A DNA stretch of 64,000 nt from Brumimicrobium aurantiacum (GTDB taxonomy: Bacteria > Bacteroidota > Bacteroidia > Flavobacteriales_D > Crocinitomicaceae), in assembly GCF_003402975.1 (NCBI RefSeq), contig NZ_QURB01000009.1, forward strand, positions 62,001-126,000, read 5' to 3'. The position numbers were made by a program, and so were the translations under genes. Under the pieces are notes generated by a model. The model was not told the origin of the DNA, did not search any database, and saw only the letters and a list, made by a program, of their open reading frames with translations. Positions 8,158-17,469 of the stretch are shown in pieces (positions within the stretch are counted from its first letter, which is position 1; the number at the start of each line of letters is the position of its first letter).

Positions 8158-10500
8158 ATGAATTGTTACCATTGTGGAGACCCTTGTGATGTGCCAATTA
8201 CCGCAAACGACAAAAACTTTTGTTGTACGGGGTGTAAAACGGTTTACGAAATTCTACATGAAAATGAGCTCGACAATTTCTACAACATTGCCGCACAGCC
8301 TGGTATTAAGGTAGATGTCAACCATCAAAGCTATTATGATTTTCTGGAATTAGATGAGGTAAAGAAAAAGTATCTTTTTTTCGAAAATGAGGACATTAAA
8401 AAGATTGTTTTTTACATTCCGCAAATTCATTGTAATTCATGTATTTGGCTATTGGAAAATAGCCCAAAACTTTATGAAGGTGTTCAAAATGCAGAGGTGA
8501 ATTTTACGGATAAAACAGTTCAATTTACCTTAGGTCAATCGGTTAACGTTGTTGATTTTGCACTTTTTCTTCAAAAATTAGGCTATGCCCCAGATTTTTC
8601 GGAACATAAAGAAGTAAAAAGTAAAAACAAAGATCTCATCATTAAAATTGGTGTTGCCGGTTTCTGTTTTGGGAACATTATGCTCATGGCTTTTCCGGAG
8701 TATTTAGGGATGAAGGACACGGATAGTTTTCGTCCGCTTTTCCTGAAAATTTCATTCTTCCTTAGTCTCCCCGTTGTTTTTTATTCTGGGTGGGATTATT
8801 TTAGAAATAGCTACATAGGGCTCAAAAACAAGGTGGTAAATATGGATTTACCCATCGTGTTAGGTTTGCTAACACTGTTTTTTCGCAGTAGTTATGAGCT
8901 TTATGTATATACTGGTCAGGCCTATTTCGATTCTTTAGCGGGACTGATTTTCTTTTTACTCATCGGGAAATGGTATCAAGACAAAACATACAATCACCTA
9001 AATTTTAAACGGGATACGCTTTCCTTTTTCCCCATTGCGGTCCTCAAAAAAGAAGGAATGCAATTTATTCCACACAAAATATCAACTTTATCTACTGGAG
9101 ATATTATTAAGATTAGACACAAAGAATTGATTCCTTGTGATGCCCTGATATTGTCTGGAGTTCCCGCCATTGACTATAGTTTTGTGACGGGAGAAAGCGC
9201 AACAGAATATCCTGAACAAGGAAGTAAGGTTTTCGCAGGAGGGAAACAAGTTGGTGAAGAAATTTTATTACAAGTCGTAAAGAATACTGACGAAAGTTAT
9301 TTAACTGCACTTTGGAACAGTACAGCAAAAAACAAAAAACAAAAGGAAAACAGACTCACTGCGCTTTCCAACAATTTAAGTAAATATTTTACACTTTTCA
9401 TTCTACTGCTCAGTGTAGCAACGGCCATATATTGGTTTTTTGTTGATCCTCGTTTAATTTGGAAAAGTGTGAGTGCGGTGCTTATTGTAGCTTGTCCATG
9501 TGCTCTTGCGTTAAGCTTGCCATTTACCTATGGTAATGCCCAAAGACTGTTGGCAAAATCTAATTTCTTTGTCAGGAAGATGGACCTCATTGACGGAGTG
9601 GAAGAAATCACGGATATTGTGTTTGACAAAACGGGAACTTTAAGCAATAGTAATAAAACAGCGTTAACACTTTGCGGAAATCTCAGTTCATCTGAAGTCA
9701 ATTTTATATACACCGCAGTATCAAATTCCTTACATCCTTTAAGTATCAATATCAAAGACTACCTCGAAAAAAACGATAGTCCTTCCATTGTTACGCTTCA
9801 TAATTTTTCAGACCAAGTAGGCTTAGGACTATCTTTTGAAATTGGAAAGGATAGGTATAAAGTTGGATCCAAAAAATTCACACAGCAACAGGACAAAGTG
9901 GATGAAGGTGTTTTCATTGCGAAAAACGATGAGTATTTGGCGCATTTTAACGTTCAACATGCGTATAGAACTCATCTTGAGGAGAGTATTGATGAATTGA
10001 AAAATGAATATGAAATTCATGTTTTAACAGGCGACAACGATAAGGATAAAAAGCTATTGCTTGAGCAATATGGAATTCAGAATAGTCATTTTAACCAAAG
10101 TCCATCCGACAAACTGCATTATATTCAGAAATTGCAGTCAGAAGGTAAAAAAGTAATGATGATAGGAGATGGGATAAATGATTCTGTAGCATTATCAGAG
10201 AGCGACTTCGGTATTGCCATTGCGAATAAATCGCACAGTTTTACGCCTGCGAGTGATGCGATTCTAGAAGCGAAAAGTTTTCACCATCTTTCCAATTATT
10301 TAAAATTTTCAAAATGGAGTAAGTCTATCGTAGTCACGAGCTTTATCCTCTCTTTTTTATACAATGCAATTGGGTTGTTCATTGCTGTACAAGGAATTTT
10401 TGCTCCAGTATTTGCAGCTATACTTATGCCACTTAGCTCTATTTCTGTGGTGTTATTTACCACTTTAAGCACTTCTATTTTAGCGAAAAGGTTGTTTTAA
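8158..10500 (+). CDS. ccoI: Copper-transporting P1B-type ATPase CcoI/FixI
   Basis: 780 residues. The N-terminus has the Cys-rich metal-binding module typical of CcoI (CYHCG at 3-7, then FCCTGC ending at Cys26), followed by an HMA-like domain with HCNSC near residue 95. Eight membrane helices follow, with the TGES loop, CPC in helix 6 (VACPCALALSLPF), the phosphorylation motif DKTGT, the HP dipeptide (SLHPLS) and GDGINDSVAL. CPC and these motifs mark it as a Cu(I) P-type ATPase. CcoI exports copper for assembly of the CuB centre of cbb3 oxidase. It is the first gene of the cco cluster, under FNR box 2, and separated by 114 bases from ccoS, which has its own box. Confidence 0.96.
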   Translation: MNCYHCGDPCDVPITANDKNFCCTGCKTVYEILHENELDNFYNIAAQPGIKVDVNHQSYYDFLELDEVKKKYLFFENEDIKKIVFYIPQIHCNSCIWLLENSPKLYEGVQNAEVNFTDKTVQFTLGQSVNVVDFALFLQKLGYAPDFSEHKEVKSKNKDLIIKIGVAGFCFGNIMLMAFPEYLGMKDTDSFRPLFLKISFFLSLPVVFYSGWDYFRNSYIGLKNKVVNMDLPIVLGLLTLFFRSSYELYVYTGQAYFDSLAGLIFFLLIGKWYQDKTYNHLNFKRDTLSFFPIAVLKKEGMQFIPHKISTLSTGDIIKIRHKELIPCDALILSGVPAIDYSFVTGESATEYPEQGSKVFAGGKQVGEEILLQVVKNTDESYLTALWNSTAKNKKQKENRLTALSNNLSKYFTLFILLLSVATAIYWFFVDPRLIWKSVSAVLIVACPCALALSLPFTYGNAQRLLAKSNFFVRKMDLIDGVEEITDIVFDKTGTLSNSNKTALTLCGNLSSSEVNFIYTAVSNSLHPLSINIKDYLEKNDSPSIVTLHNFSDQVGLGLSFEIGKDRYKVGSKKFTQQQDKVDEGVFIAKNDEYLAHFNVQHAYRTHLEESIDELKNEYEIHVLTGDNDKDKKLLLEQYGIQNSHFNQSPSDKLHYIQKLQSEGKKVMMIGDGINDSVALSESDFGIAIANKSHSFTPASDAILEAKSFHHLSNYLKFSKWSKSIVVTSFILSFLYNAIGLFIAVQGIFAPVFAAILMPLSSISVVLFTTLSTSILAKRLF

Positions 10501-10530
10501 ACGTGCAGAAAATCAGTCATATTTCAAACA

Positions 10531-10544
10531 TTGACAATTATCAA
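10531..10544. promoter_or_regulatory. FNR/CRP-type box 3, upstream of ccoS-ccoNO
   Basis: TTGACAATTATCAA, a third FNR-type dyad, 70 bases before the ccoS ATG. It would control the main structural operon ccoS-NO-Q-P-G-H and perhaps the genes through hemN. Confidence 0.75.
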
Positions 10545-10614
10545 TTTTAGGGTTGATGAAACACATTTCATCCTCCTCAGAAAATCACTCTCTTTGCTGT
10601 ATAATTTGTACAAC

Positions 10615-10782
10615 ATGGAAGTAATAGTTATGCTCATCGCAGTAAGTTTAGTATTGGCCACCATTTTCTTGGTCGCTTTCATTTGGGCACATAAAAGTGG
10701 TCAATACGAAGACGATCAAAGTCCGGCAGTGCGAATGCTTATGGATGATGAGAAAACTCCTACAACTGAGAAAAAAAACTAA
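10615..10782 (+). CDS. ccoS: cbb3 oxidase assembly protein CcoS
   Basis: 55 residues starting at ATG 10615 (MEVIVMLIAVSLVL). A longer frame could start at TTG 10531, but that codon lies inside the FNR box, so it is rejected. The protein has one membrane helix (about 3-23), the WAHKSGQYED segment usual just after the helix in CcoS, and a short charged tail. CcoS is needed to insert cofactors into the cbb3 oxidase. Its stop codon is 6 bases before ccoNO, so the two are in one operon. Confidence 0.88.
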   Translation: MEVIVMLIAVSLVLATIFLVAFIWAHKSGQYEDDQSPAVRMLMDDEKTPTTEKKN

Positions 10783-10788
10783 GCAAAT

Positions 10789-12966
10789 ATGGAAGTAGAA
10801 AAGTTTCAGTACGATAATAAGATCGTAAGTAAATTCGCCCTAGCTACGGTGGTTTGGGGTATCATCGGAATGCTGGTAGGTTTATTAATTGCTTGTCAAT
10901 TAGTATGGCCAGAATTAAACCTCACCGCTTGGTTGACCTTCGGTAGGATTCGACCATTGCATACAAATGCAGTGATTTTCGCCTTTGTAGGTAATGGTAT
11001 TTTTGCCGGTGTTTATTACTCTTTACAGCGTTTATTAAAAACACGAATGTGGAGTGATAAATTAAGTGAGATTAATTTTTGGGGTTGGCAGCTGATCATC
11101 TTAGCAGCTGTAATTACCTTACCTATGGGGTATACAACTTCCAAAGAATATGCAGAGTTGGAGTGGCCAATAGATATTGCCATTACCGTACTTTGGGTAG
11201 TTTTTGGTTGGAACATGATGGCTACAATTCTGAAAAGAAGAGTAAAACACTTGTATGTAGCGATTTGGTTCTATATAGCAACCTTTGTAACAGTGGCAGT
11301 ATTGCATATTGTGAACTCTTTTGAGATTCCAGTTCACTTTATGAAAAGTTACTCATGGTACGCCGGAGTACAAGATGCATTAGTACAGTGGTGGTACGGA
11401 CATAATGCCGTTGCCTTTTTCTTAACCACTCCTTATTTAGGTTTGATGTATTACTTTGTACCGAAAGCGGCGAATCGACCTGTTTATTCTTACAGACTAT
11501 CTATCATTCACTTTTGGGCCTTAATTTTTATCTATATCTGGGCTGGTCCACACCACTTGTTGTACACCGCATTACCAGATTGGGCACAGTCATTAGGAGT
11601 TGTGTTCTCTATCATGCTAATTGCTCCTTCTTGGGGTGGTATGTTAAACGGACTTTTAACGCTAAGAGGAGCGTGGGATAAAGTTAGAGATAACGTGGTT
11701 TTAAAATTCATGGTGGTTGCCTTAACAAGTTATGGTATGGCTACTTTCGAAGGACCAATGCTTTCTTTAAAGTCTGTAAATTTAATTAGTCACTTTACAG
11801 ATTGGACAATTGCCCACGTTCACGTTGGTGGATTAGGATGGAATGGAATGTTAACCTTCGGTATGCTTTACTTCATCGTTCCTAAAATCTATAAAAATGG
11901 ATTGTATTCTAAGAAATTAGCCAACGCACACTTTTGGATTGCAACATTAGGAATTCTACTTTATGCGATACCAATGTACTGGGCAGGATTTACACAAGGT
12001 TTAATGTGGCAGAAATTTACGCCAGAAGGAACTTTAGTTAATGGAGAGTTTTTGGATACAGTTACGCAACTTAGACCTTACTTTATAATGAGAGCTGCTG
12101 GTGGAGCATTATTCATCATTGGAGCGATTATGATGGGATACAACTTATTGAAAACTGCACTTGGAGGTAGTTTGGTTCGTAACGAAGACGCTGAGGCAGT
12201 CAATACTTTAAAAGTGAAACACGTTAAAGAAAAAAACGAGTACTGGCATAAAGTTGTTGAGCGTAAACCTGTTAGAATGTTGGTGTTGAGTTTAATCGTA
12301 ATTCTTATAGGAGGTGCGATAGAAATTATACCAACCTTCTTGGTGAGTTCTAATGTGAAAACGATATCTAGCGTAAAACCTTATACACCTTTAGAGTTAG
12401 AAGGTAGAGATATTTACATTCGAGAAGGATGTAATAACTGTCACTCTCAAATGGTTAGACCGCTACGTTTTGAAACCGCTCGATACGGAGAGTATTCTAA
12501 GGCTGGGGAATTTGTATACGATCATCCATTCTTATGGGGTTCTAAAAGAACTGGACCTGATTTGCATAGAGAAGGAGTTGGGAATAAACAAAACAGACCT
12601 GATTACTGGCACTACTTGCACATGATGGAGCCAACGCTTATTTCACCAGGAAGTATAATGCCTGCTTATCCATGGCTACTTGAAGATGATTTAAATGTTA
12701 AACATACTTTGAACAAGCTTAAAGCGATGAAAGACCTAGGTGTTCCTTATGAAATTACAGATGAGCAAACGGTGTTGAATATCATGAGTAATCAAGGTGA
12801 ATCTATTGCACGAAACATTTTGAATGAAATTGCCAAGAAAAGTGGTGAAGACTATACAGAACAAGAAGTTGAGCAAATGAAGAGTAAGGAAATTATCGCC
12901 TTAATCGCTTACCTGCAACGCTTAGGTTCTGACATTAACAAAATTGAAGACAATAAAACTGAATAA
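10789..12966 (+). CDS. ccoN-ccoO: cbb3-type cytochrome c oxidase, fused subunits I and II (CcoNO)
   Basis: 725 residues, equal to CcoN plus CcoO in one chain. The CcoN part (about 1-470) has 12 or more helices with haem and CuB ligands in RPLHTN (His58), WWYGHNAV (His205), GPHHLLYTALPDW (His255, His256) and AHVHVGGLG (His343, His345). After a charged linker (461-495) and a membrane helix (about 497-518), the CcoO part carries one haem c site, CNNCH (548-552), followed by SQMVRP and GPDLHREG. It reduces oxygen to water at high affinity and pumps protons in the inner membrane. The N-O fusion is a known Bacteroidota arrangement. It sits 6 bases after ccoS and 1 base before ccoQ. Confidence 0.96.
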   Translation: MEVEKFQYDNKIVSKFALATVVWGIIGMLVGLLIACQLVWPELNLTAWLTFGRIRPLHTNAVIFAFVGNGIFAGVYYSLQRLLKTRMWSDKLSEINFWGWQLIILAAVITLPMGYTTSKEYAELEWPIDIAITVLWVVFGWNMMATILKRRVKHLYVAIWFYIATFVTVAVLHIVNSFEIPVHFMKSYSWYAGVQDALVQWWYGHNAVAFFLTTPYLGLMYYFVPKAANRPVYSYRLSIIHFWALIFIYIWAGPHHLLYTALPDWAQSLGVVFSIMLIAPSWGGMLNGLLTLRGAWDKVRDNVVLKFMVVALTSYGMATFEGPMLSLKSVNLISHFTDWTIAHVHVGGLGWNGMLTFGMLYFIVPKIYKNGLYSKKLANAHFWIATLGILLYAIPMYWAGFTQGLMWQKFTPEGTLVNGEFLDTVTQLRPYFIMRAAGGALFIIGAIMMGYNLLKTALGGSLVRNEDAEAVNTLKVKHVKEKNEYWHKVVERKPVRMLVLSLIVILIGGAIEIIPTFLVSSNVKTISSVKPYTPLELEGRDIYIREGCNNCHSQMVRPLRFETARYGEYSKAGEFVYDHPFLWGSKRTGPDLHREGVGNKQNRPDYWHYLHMMEPTLISPGSIMPAYPWLLEDDLNVKHTLNKLKAMKDLGVPYEITDEQTVLNIMSNQGESIARNILNEIAKKSGEDYTEQEVEQMKSKEIIALIAYLQRLGSDINKIEDNKTE

Positions 12967-12967
12967 G

Positions 12968-13135
12968 ATGCTAAAATATATCAAACATCATATGACATCA
13001 ATAGAAGGGGTTGAAATATACCCCCTCATCTCACTTGTCATTTTCGTAGCCTTTTTCATTGGATTATTCATTTGGGTATTTACCATGAAAAAGAAGAATG
13101 TAGAAGAAATTAGTGATTACCCTTTAAACGACTAA
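12968..13135 (+). CDS. ccoQ: cbb3 oxidase small subunit CcoQ-like
   Basis: 55 residues from ATG 12968, directly after the ccoNO stop; the frame also opens upstream inside ccoNO, which is unlikely to be used. One membrane helix (about residues 17-37, LISLVIFVAFFIGLFIWVF) is followed by a basic and then acidic tail (MKKKNVEEISDYPLND). Size, single helix and position between CcoO and CcoP fit CcoQ, which stabilises the oxidase complex. The sequence itself is too short for a strong family match, so the call rests mainly on location. Confidence 0.8.
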   Translation: MLKYIKHHMTSIEGVEIYPLISLVIFVAFFIGLFIWVFTMKKKNVEEISDYPLND

Positions 13136-13139
13136 AAAA

Positions 13140-14165
13140 ATGGAAAATAGTGCATTATTTTGGGCCTTATTAGTAACAGCTTTCATTTTGATATCAAGTA
13201 TAATAAGCCATGGTAGATCAATGAAGGCATTTATTAAGAGTGACGCCTTTAAACAGAAATTAGACAATTTTAAGAAGAGCAAAACGCTGAAAACTGTTAT
13301 CATGTTGATGGCTTATGTTGCTGCAAGTAGCAGTGTTTTGGCCCAAGAAGCAGAGATTGCAGAAGAGGTTACAGTGTCTTTCTATACTTCAGAAAAGATT
13401 TACGTATTGTTGGCCATCGACATTACACTTGTTTTGATCATGGTTTATCAGCAAATTTTCTTTAGCAAGTTAATTAACATCGATAAAAAAGAGGAAGAAA
13501 CTGTTCAAGTTGAAGCGTATGTAAAACAAACAACAAGTAAAATTTCGAACATTTTAACTGATGCCGTTCCGGTTGAAGAAGAAAAAAATATTCTTTTAGA
13601 CCATGAATATGATGGCATAAAGGAGTTGGATAACAACTTACCGCCTTGGTGGAAATACGGTTTTTACATCTCGATAGCTGCCTCCGTAATTTATTTATTG
13701 AACTATCATGTTTTTAAAATTTCGCCACTCCAAGAAGAAGAGTATGCAATCAATGTTGAAGAGGCTGAACAGGAAGTACAAGCATATTTAACAGCTCAGG
13801 CACTTAATGTGGATGAAAATACGGTGGTCATGCTTAACGATGCAAGCGATATTTCAGATGGTAAAATATTGTATGATAAATTTTGTATTGCATGTCATAA
13901 AGAAGGTGGTGCAGGAGATGTTGGTCCCAACTTAACAGATGATTACTGGATACATGGCGGTAGAATAAACGACATTTTTAAGGTGATTAAATATGGAGCA
14001 CAAAATGGTATGAAATCATGGAAGGATGACTTCACTGGTGTACAAATACAACAAATTTCTTCTTATATAAAAACTTTGCGTGGTACAAATCCTCCTAATG
14101 CGAAAGAGGCTCAAGGAGAATTATACATGGAAGAAACAACAACTGACACCCTAAATGTTGAGTAA
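13140..14165 (+). CDS. ccoP: cbb3 oxidase monohaem subunit CcoP
   Basis: 341 residues. Three hydrophobic segments are visible (about 6-24, 50-68 and 86-106), then an acidic linker, the CcoP N-domain signature DGIKELDNNLPPWWKYGFYISI (about 158-180) with its helix, and a C-terminal cytochrome c domain with a single haem site, CIACH (249-253), and likely Met ligand in NGMKSW. Proteobacterial CcoP has two haem c groups; here only one CxxCH is present. The N-terminal 110 residues are extra relative to the minimal subunit. It feeds electrons to CcoNO in the inner membrane. The stop codon overlaps the ccoG start by one base. Confidence 0.94.
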   Translation: MENSALFWALLVTAFILISSIISHGRSMKAFIKSDAFKQKLDNFKKSKTLKTVIMLMAYVAASSSVLAQEAEIAEEVTVSFYTSEKIYVLLAIDITLVLIMVYQQIFFSKLINIDKKEEETVQVEAYVKQTTSKISNILTDAVPVEEEKNILLDHEYDGIKELDNNLPPWWKYGFYISIAASVIYLLNYHVFKISPLQEEEYAINVEEAEQEVQAYLTAQALNVDENTVVMLNDASDISDGKILYDKFCIACHKEGGAGDVGPNLTDDYWIHGGRINDIFKVIKYGAQNGMKSWKDDFTGVQIQQISSYIKTLRGTNPPNAKEAQGELYMEETTTDTLNVE

Positions 14166-15556
14166 TGGTAGAAGAGGAGTTCAGAAATAAAATATCTACA
14201 GTAGATGAAAAAGGTAAACGCGTTTGGATATTTCCCAAAAAGCCAAGCGGAAAGTTTTACTCAAAACGTAAGATCACGAGTTATCTGCTTCTTGCACTCC
14301 TCTTCGCTATTCCATTTTTCAAAATAGATGGCGAGCCCTTCTTAATGTTCAATATTGTTGAAGGAAAGTTTAGCTTGTTTGGTCAAGTTTTTTGGCCACA
14401 AGACTTATACATTTTTGCTTTGATTACAATTATTATGGTGCTGTTTATTATCCTGTTCACCGTTATTTTTGGACGTTTATTTTGCGGTTGGATATGTCCA
14501 CAAACCATATTCATGGAAATGGTTTTCAGACGTATTGAATATTGGATTGAAGGTGATTGGACAGCACAAAAGAAGTTAGCTAAATCAGAATGGAACGCTG
14601 AAAAAATCAAAAAAAGAGCCTTGAAATACAGTATCTTTTTCATTATTTCTTTCATCATTGCAAACACTTTTCTTTCTTACATTATAGGATATGAAGAAGT
14701 TTGGGATATTGCTACATCAGCACCTAGTGAACATATCGTTGGTTTTATCGCTATTCTTATTTTTACTTTCATTTTCTTCATGGTCTTTTTGAAATTAAGG
14801 GAGCAAGTGTGTACTACTATTTGCCCTTACGGAAGATTGCAAGGTGTTTTATTAGACAGTAAATCCTTGAATGTGATTTACGACTACAAGCGCGGAGAAA
14901 ACAGGGCTAAATTCAGTAAGAAAATAGATAGAAAAGAAGCCGGTTTAGGGGATTGTATAGATTGTAACCAGTGTGTTAACGTTTGTCCAACAGGTATTGA
15001 CATCAGAAATGGAATTCAATTAGAATGTGTGAATTGTACAGCATGTATTGATGCCTGTGATTTCATGATGGAGAAAACCAATCAACCGAAAGGACTAATT
15101 CGCTATGATTCTGAAGATGGTGTGTCTAAAAATGAGCGCTTTAAATTTACAACACGAGTTAAAGCATACACATTCGTATTGATCGCGTTAGTTGGACTGC
15201 TTACTACAATGCTGGTCTTAAGAAGTGATTTTGAAGTGACTATACTCAGAACACGCGGAACAGTCTTTGAACATAACACAGATGGGGAAATCTATAACAT
15301 TTATGATCTAAGCATACTCAATAAAACAAATAGAGATCTTCCTGTAAAACTAAAGCTGATGAATCACGCAGGAAGAATTCAGATGATTGGAGATGAAATC
15401 TTATTAAAATCTAGAGATGATATTCAGTCAAAATTCATCATTTACATACCAGAAGATGAAATTAAATCATTAAAAACAACTGTTGAAATCGGTATCTACG
15501 AGGGAGACAATTTGGTAGAAACAACAAGTACAAAATTTATAGCACCGAAGATATGA
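14165..15556 (+). CDS. ccoG: cbb3 oxidase accessory ferredoxin-like membrane protein CcoG
   Basis: 463 residues. Membrane helices lie near 36-55, 80-105, 155-175, 190-210 and 330-350. A first Cys set is in FCGWICPQT and CTTICPYGR, and a double 4Fe-4S ferredoxin cluster follows in CIDCNQCVNVCPTGID and CVNCTACIDACD. The C-terminal IgG-like periplasmic domain (about 360-463) matches the FixG C-domain. CcoG (RdxA/FixG) is reported to reduce copper for oxidase assembly. It overlaps ccoP by 1 base and ccoH by 4 bases, so these genes are translationally coupled. Confidence 0.95.
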   Translation: MVEEEFRNKISTVDEKGKRVWIFPKKPSGKFYSKRKITSYLLLALLFAIPFFKIDGEPFLMFNIVEGKFSLFGQVFWPQDLYIFALITIIMVLFIILFTVIFGRLFCGWICPQTIFMEMVFRRIEYWIEGDWTAQKKLAKSEWNAEKIKKRALKYSIFFIISFIIANTFLSYIIGYEEVWDIATSAPSEHIVGFIAILIFTFIFFMVFLKLREQVCTTICPYGRLQGVLLDSKSLNVIYDYKRGENRAKFSKKIDRKEAGLGDCIDCNQCVNVCPTGIDIRNGIQLECVNCTACIDACDFMMEKTNQPKGLIRYDSEDGVSKNERFKFTTRVKAYTFVLIALVGLLTTMLVLRSDFEVTILRTRGTVFEHNTDGEIYNIYDLSILNKTNRDLPVKLKLMNHAGRIQMIGDEILLKSRDDIQSKFIIYIPEDEIKSLKTTVEIGIYEGDNLVETTSTKFIAPKI

Positions 15557-15984
15557 AATTTACATGGGGATGGGGAATAGCATTGTTTTTAGTGGCTTTT
15601 ATGAGCTACATATTATCAATGGTATTCAAAGCACAAGAAGTACAAACTGATTTGTACGCGGAAGATTATTATGAGCAAGAAATTAATTTTCAGCATAAAA
15701 TAGACGCTAAAACAAATGCGATTCAGTTCAATGATAGTGTGTCGGTAGAAAATACAGAGGCGGGCTTAATGATTCGTCTACCACAAATTATAAAGAATAA
15801 TGCGAGTGCAGAAATATCTTTATACCGACCAAATAACGCCAATTTAGATTTAAAGTATGTTCATCCAAAAGATGAGTTTTTACTTATAAATAAAGACAAG
15901 TTGGTTGCGGGTAAATACACACTCTCAGTAAATTGGAAAGCAGACAACAAGCATTTTATCGTCGATAAAAAAATTACCTACTAA
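15553..15984 (+). CDS. ccoH: cbb3 oxidase assembly protein CcoH/FixH
   Basis: 143 residues with one N-terminal membrane helix (about 5-26, WGWGIALFLVAFMSYILSMVF), the segment DLYAEDYYEQEINFQHKID that marks the FixH family, and a periplasmic beta-sandwich (about 50-143). CcoH helps to assemble and stabilise the cbb3 complex. The start overlaps the ccoG stop region by 4 bases (ATGA), and the stop is one base before the next gene. Length and order are as in other Bacteroidota cco clusters. Confidence 0.92.
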   Translation: MKFTWGWGIALFLVAFMSYILSMVFKAQEVQTDLYAEDYYEQEINFQHKIDAKTNAIQFNDSVSVENTEAGLMIRLPQIIKNNASAEISLYRPNNANLDLKYVHPKDEFLLINKDKLVAGKYTLSVNWKADNKHFIVDKKITY

Positions 15985-15985
15985 T

Positions 15986-16693
15986 ATGTTTTGGGCAGCA
16001 ATTACATTAGGGCTTTTAGCGAATCTACACTGTATAGGTATGTGTGGACCTATTGCGCTTGCTTTGCCCATAGGCAATTTGTCAAAAATACAGAAAGTCT
16101 TCAGTGTACTGACGTATAACTTTGGAAGAATAGTTGTTTATGCATTTCTTGGCGCGGGTTTTGGCTTATTTGGGTATGGATTAAAGCTCATTGGCATACT
16201 TCAGATATTAAGTATTATCCTTGGTGTATTCCTCATTTTTCAGGCGCTCATCCAATTTAACATCATAAAATTTACGAAACCAAATATTACTGGAAAAGCC
16301 TTGAACTTTCTTAAAAAGGGCTTTAATAATCAGTTTAAAAAAAGAAGTATTGATGCCTTTTTTATGATGGGCGTTTTTAATGGATTATTGCCCTGTGGAA
16401 TGGTATATACCGCATTAATTGCCTCATTGTTATTGGGGAGCTGGTTAGAAGGATTTAGTTTTATGTTTTTCTATGGAATTGGTACTTTACCCGTTATGAT
16501 TTCACTTCCTTTCATCGGAAATTTCTTTGGTCAACAACTTAGAGCTTACTATCAAAAAGTTTTACCCTATACACTTCTCATCCTCGGAATTATTTTCGTT
16601 TTGCGTGGTGCTAATTTAGGAATTCCCTATTTGAGTCCAGCGATTGACACCAATGCAAAACCTTATCCGGCACAAACCATAAACTGTTATTAA
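15986..16693 (+). CDS. SafE/DsbD-like membrane protein of cco cluster
   Basis: 235 residues, about six membrane helices. The first helix holds NLHCIGMCGPIALALP, the Cys-pair motif of the cytochrome c biogenesis transmembrane (DsbD_2) family, and a second pair-like site is GVFNGLLPCGMVYTAL near residue 130. Annotators often label these 'sulfite exporter TauE/SafE', but in cco clusters they are thought to act in copper or thiol handling during oxidase assembly. It is 1 base after ccoH and 1 base before the radical SAM gene. Family call firm, substrate uncertain. Confidence 0.85.
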   Translation: MFWAAITLGLLANLHCIGMCGPIALALPIGNLSKIQKVFSVLTYNFGRIVVYAFLGAGFGLFGYGLKLIGILQILSIILGVFLIFQALIQFNIIKFTKPNITGKALNFLKKGFNNQFKKRSIDAFFMMGVFNGLLPCGMVYTALIASLLLGSWLEGFSFMFFYGIGTLPVMISLPFIGNFFGQQLRAYYQKVLPYTLLILGIIFVLRGANLGIPYLSPAIDTNAKPYPAQTINCY

Positions 16694-16694
16694 G

Positions 16695-17468
16695 ATGCAC
16701 ACTTTTTTATTTAAATATTTGGTTTTCGGACCTATAAATAGTCGTAGACTAGGAAGGTCACTAGGTGTAAATATTTTACCAAAGGAACATAAGTTCTGCA
16801 ACTTTGATTGTGTCTATTGCGAGCATGGAGAAAACAGTGAAGAACTTAGTAAAATAGATTTTCCAAGTGTTGAAGAAATCATTGAAGAACTGCTCTTAAA
16901 GAGTCAAATGCTTTCGGATCGAGCAATAGAAATTGACACCATAAGTTTTACAGGAAATGGAGAGCCTACACTTCATCCACAGTTTGAGGAAATTGTTTAT
17001 GCTGTAAAAAATATTCGAGATCTAATTTTCCCTTCTGCTAAAATAGCGGTATTGAACAATGCGAGCATGCTAGACCAATCGAGCGTTCAAAACGCGCTTG
17101 AAGTAGCTGATTATTCCATTTGTAAACTTGATGCGGGTGATGAAGCGAGTTTCTTAATAATAAATAGGCCAAAAGGAGACATTAGATTGAAAAACATTAT
17201 TCGCAACTTAAAGCGAAACAAGGAAACTTTAATTATCCAAAGTCTCTTTTTTAAAGGAATAAATGACAATACAGACATAGGAAATAGTTCTGAAGAACAT
17301 CTTCAATCTTACTTTAAACAGCTGGAAGAAATTCAACCCAAAAATGTGATGTTGTATAGTTTAGACAAATCGTCTCCTTTCAAAGATTTAGAAGCATTGA
17401 AATTGACAGAATTAAAAAAGATTGCCCAACAAATTAATGCTTTAGGCATTAGTGCAAGTGTAGCTTAA
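16695..17468 (+). CDS. Radical SAM Fe-S oxidoreductase (COG0731-like)
   Basis: 257 residues. The radical SAM cluster motif is CNFDCVYCEHG (CxxxCxxC, about residues 35-42), preceded by the family hallmark FGPINSRRLGRSLGVNILP. The SAM-binding segment SFTGNGEPTLHPQF follows near 90. This combination matches the uncharacterised radical SAM group related to TYW1-type wyosine enzymes. Its substrate is not known. Gene spacing (1 base to the SafE-like gene upstream, 1 base to hemN downstream) puts it in the cco operon, so it may serve haem or oxidase maturation under low oxygen, but that is inference from position alone. Confidence 0.88.
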   Translation: MHTFLFKYLVFGPINSRRLGRSLGVNILPKEHKFCNFDCVYCEHGENSEELSKIDFPSVEEIIEELLLKSQMLSDRAIEIDTISFTGNGEPTLHPQFEEIVYAVKNIRDLIFPSAKIAVLNNASMLDQSSVQNALEVADYSICKLDAGDEASFLIINRPKGDIRLKNIIRNLKRNKETLIIQSLFFKGINDNTDIGNSSEEHLQSYFKQLEEIQPKNVMLYSLDKSSPFKDLEALKLTELKKIAQQINALGISASVA

Positions 17469-17469
17469 T

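Noticed and set aside
10531-10614. Longer CcoS starting at TTG 10531
   Set aside because: The start codon lies in the FNR box, and the residues before ATG 10615 do not look like CcoS.
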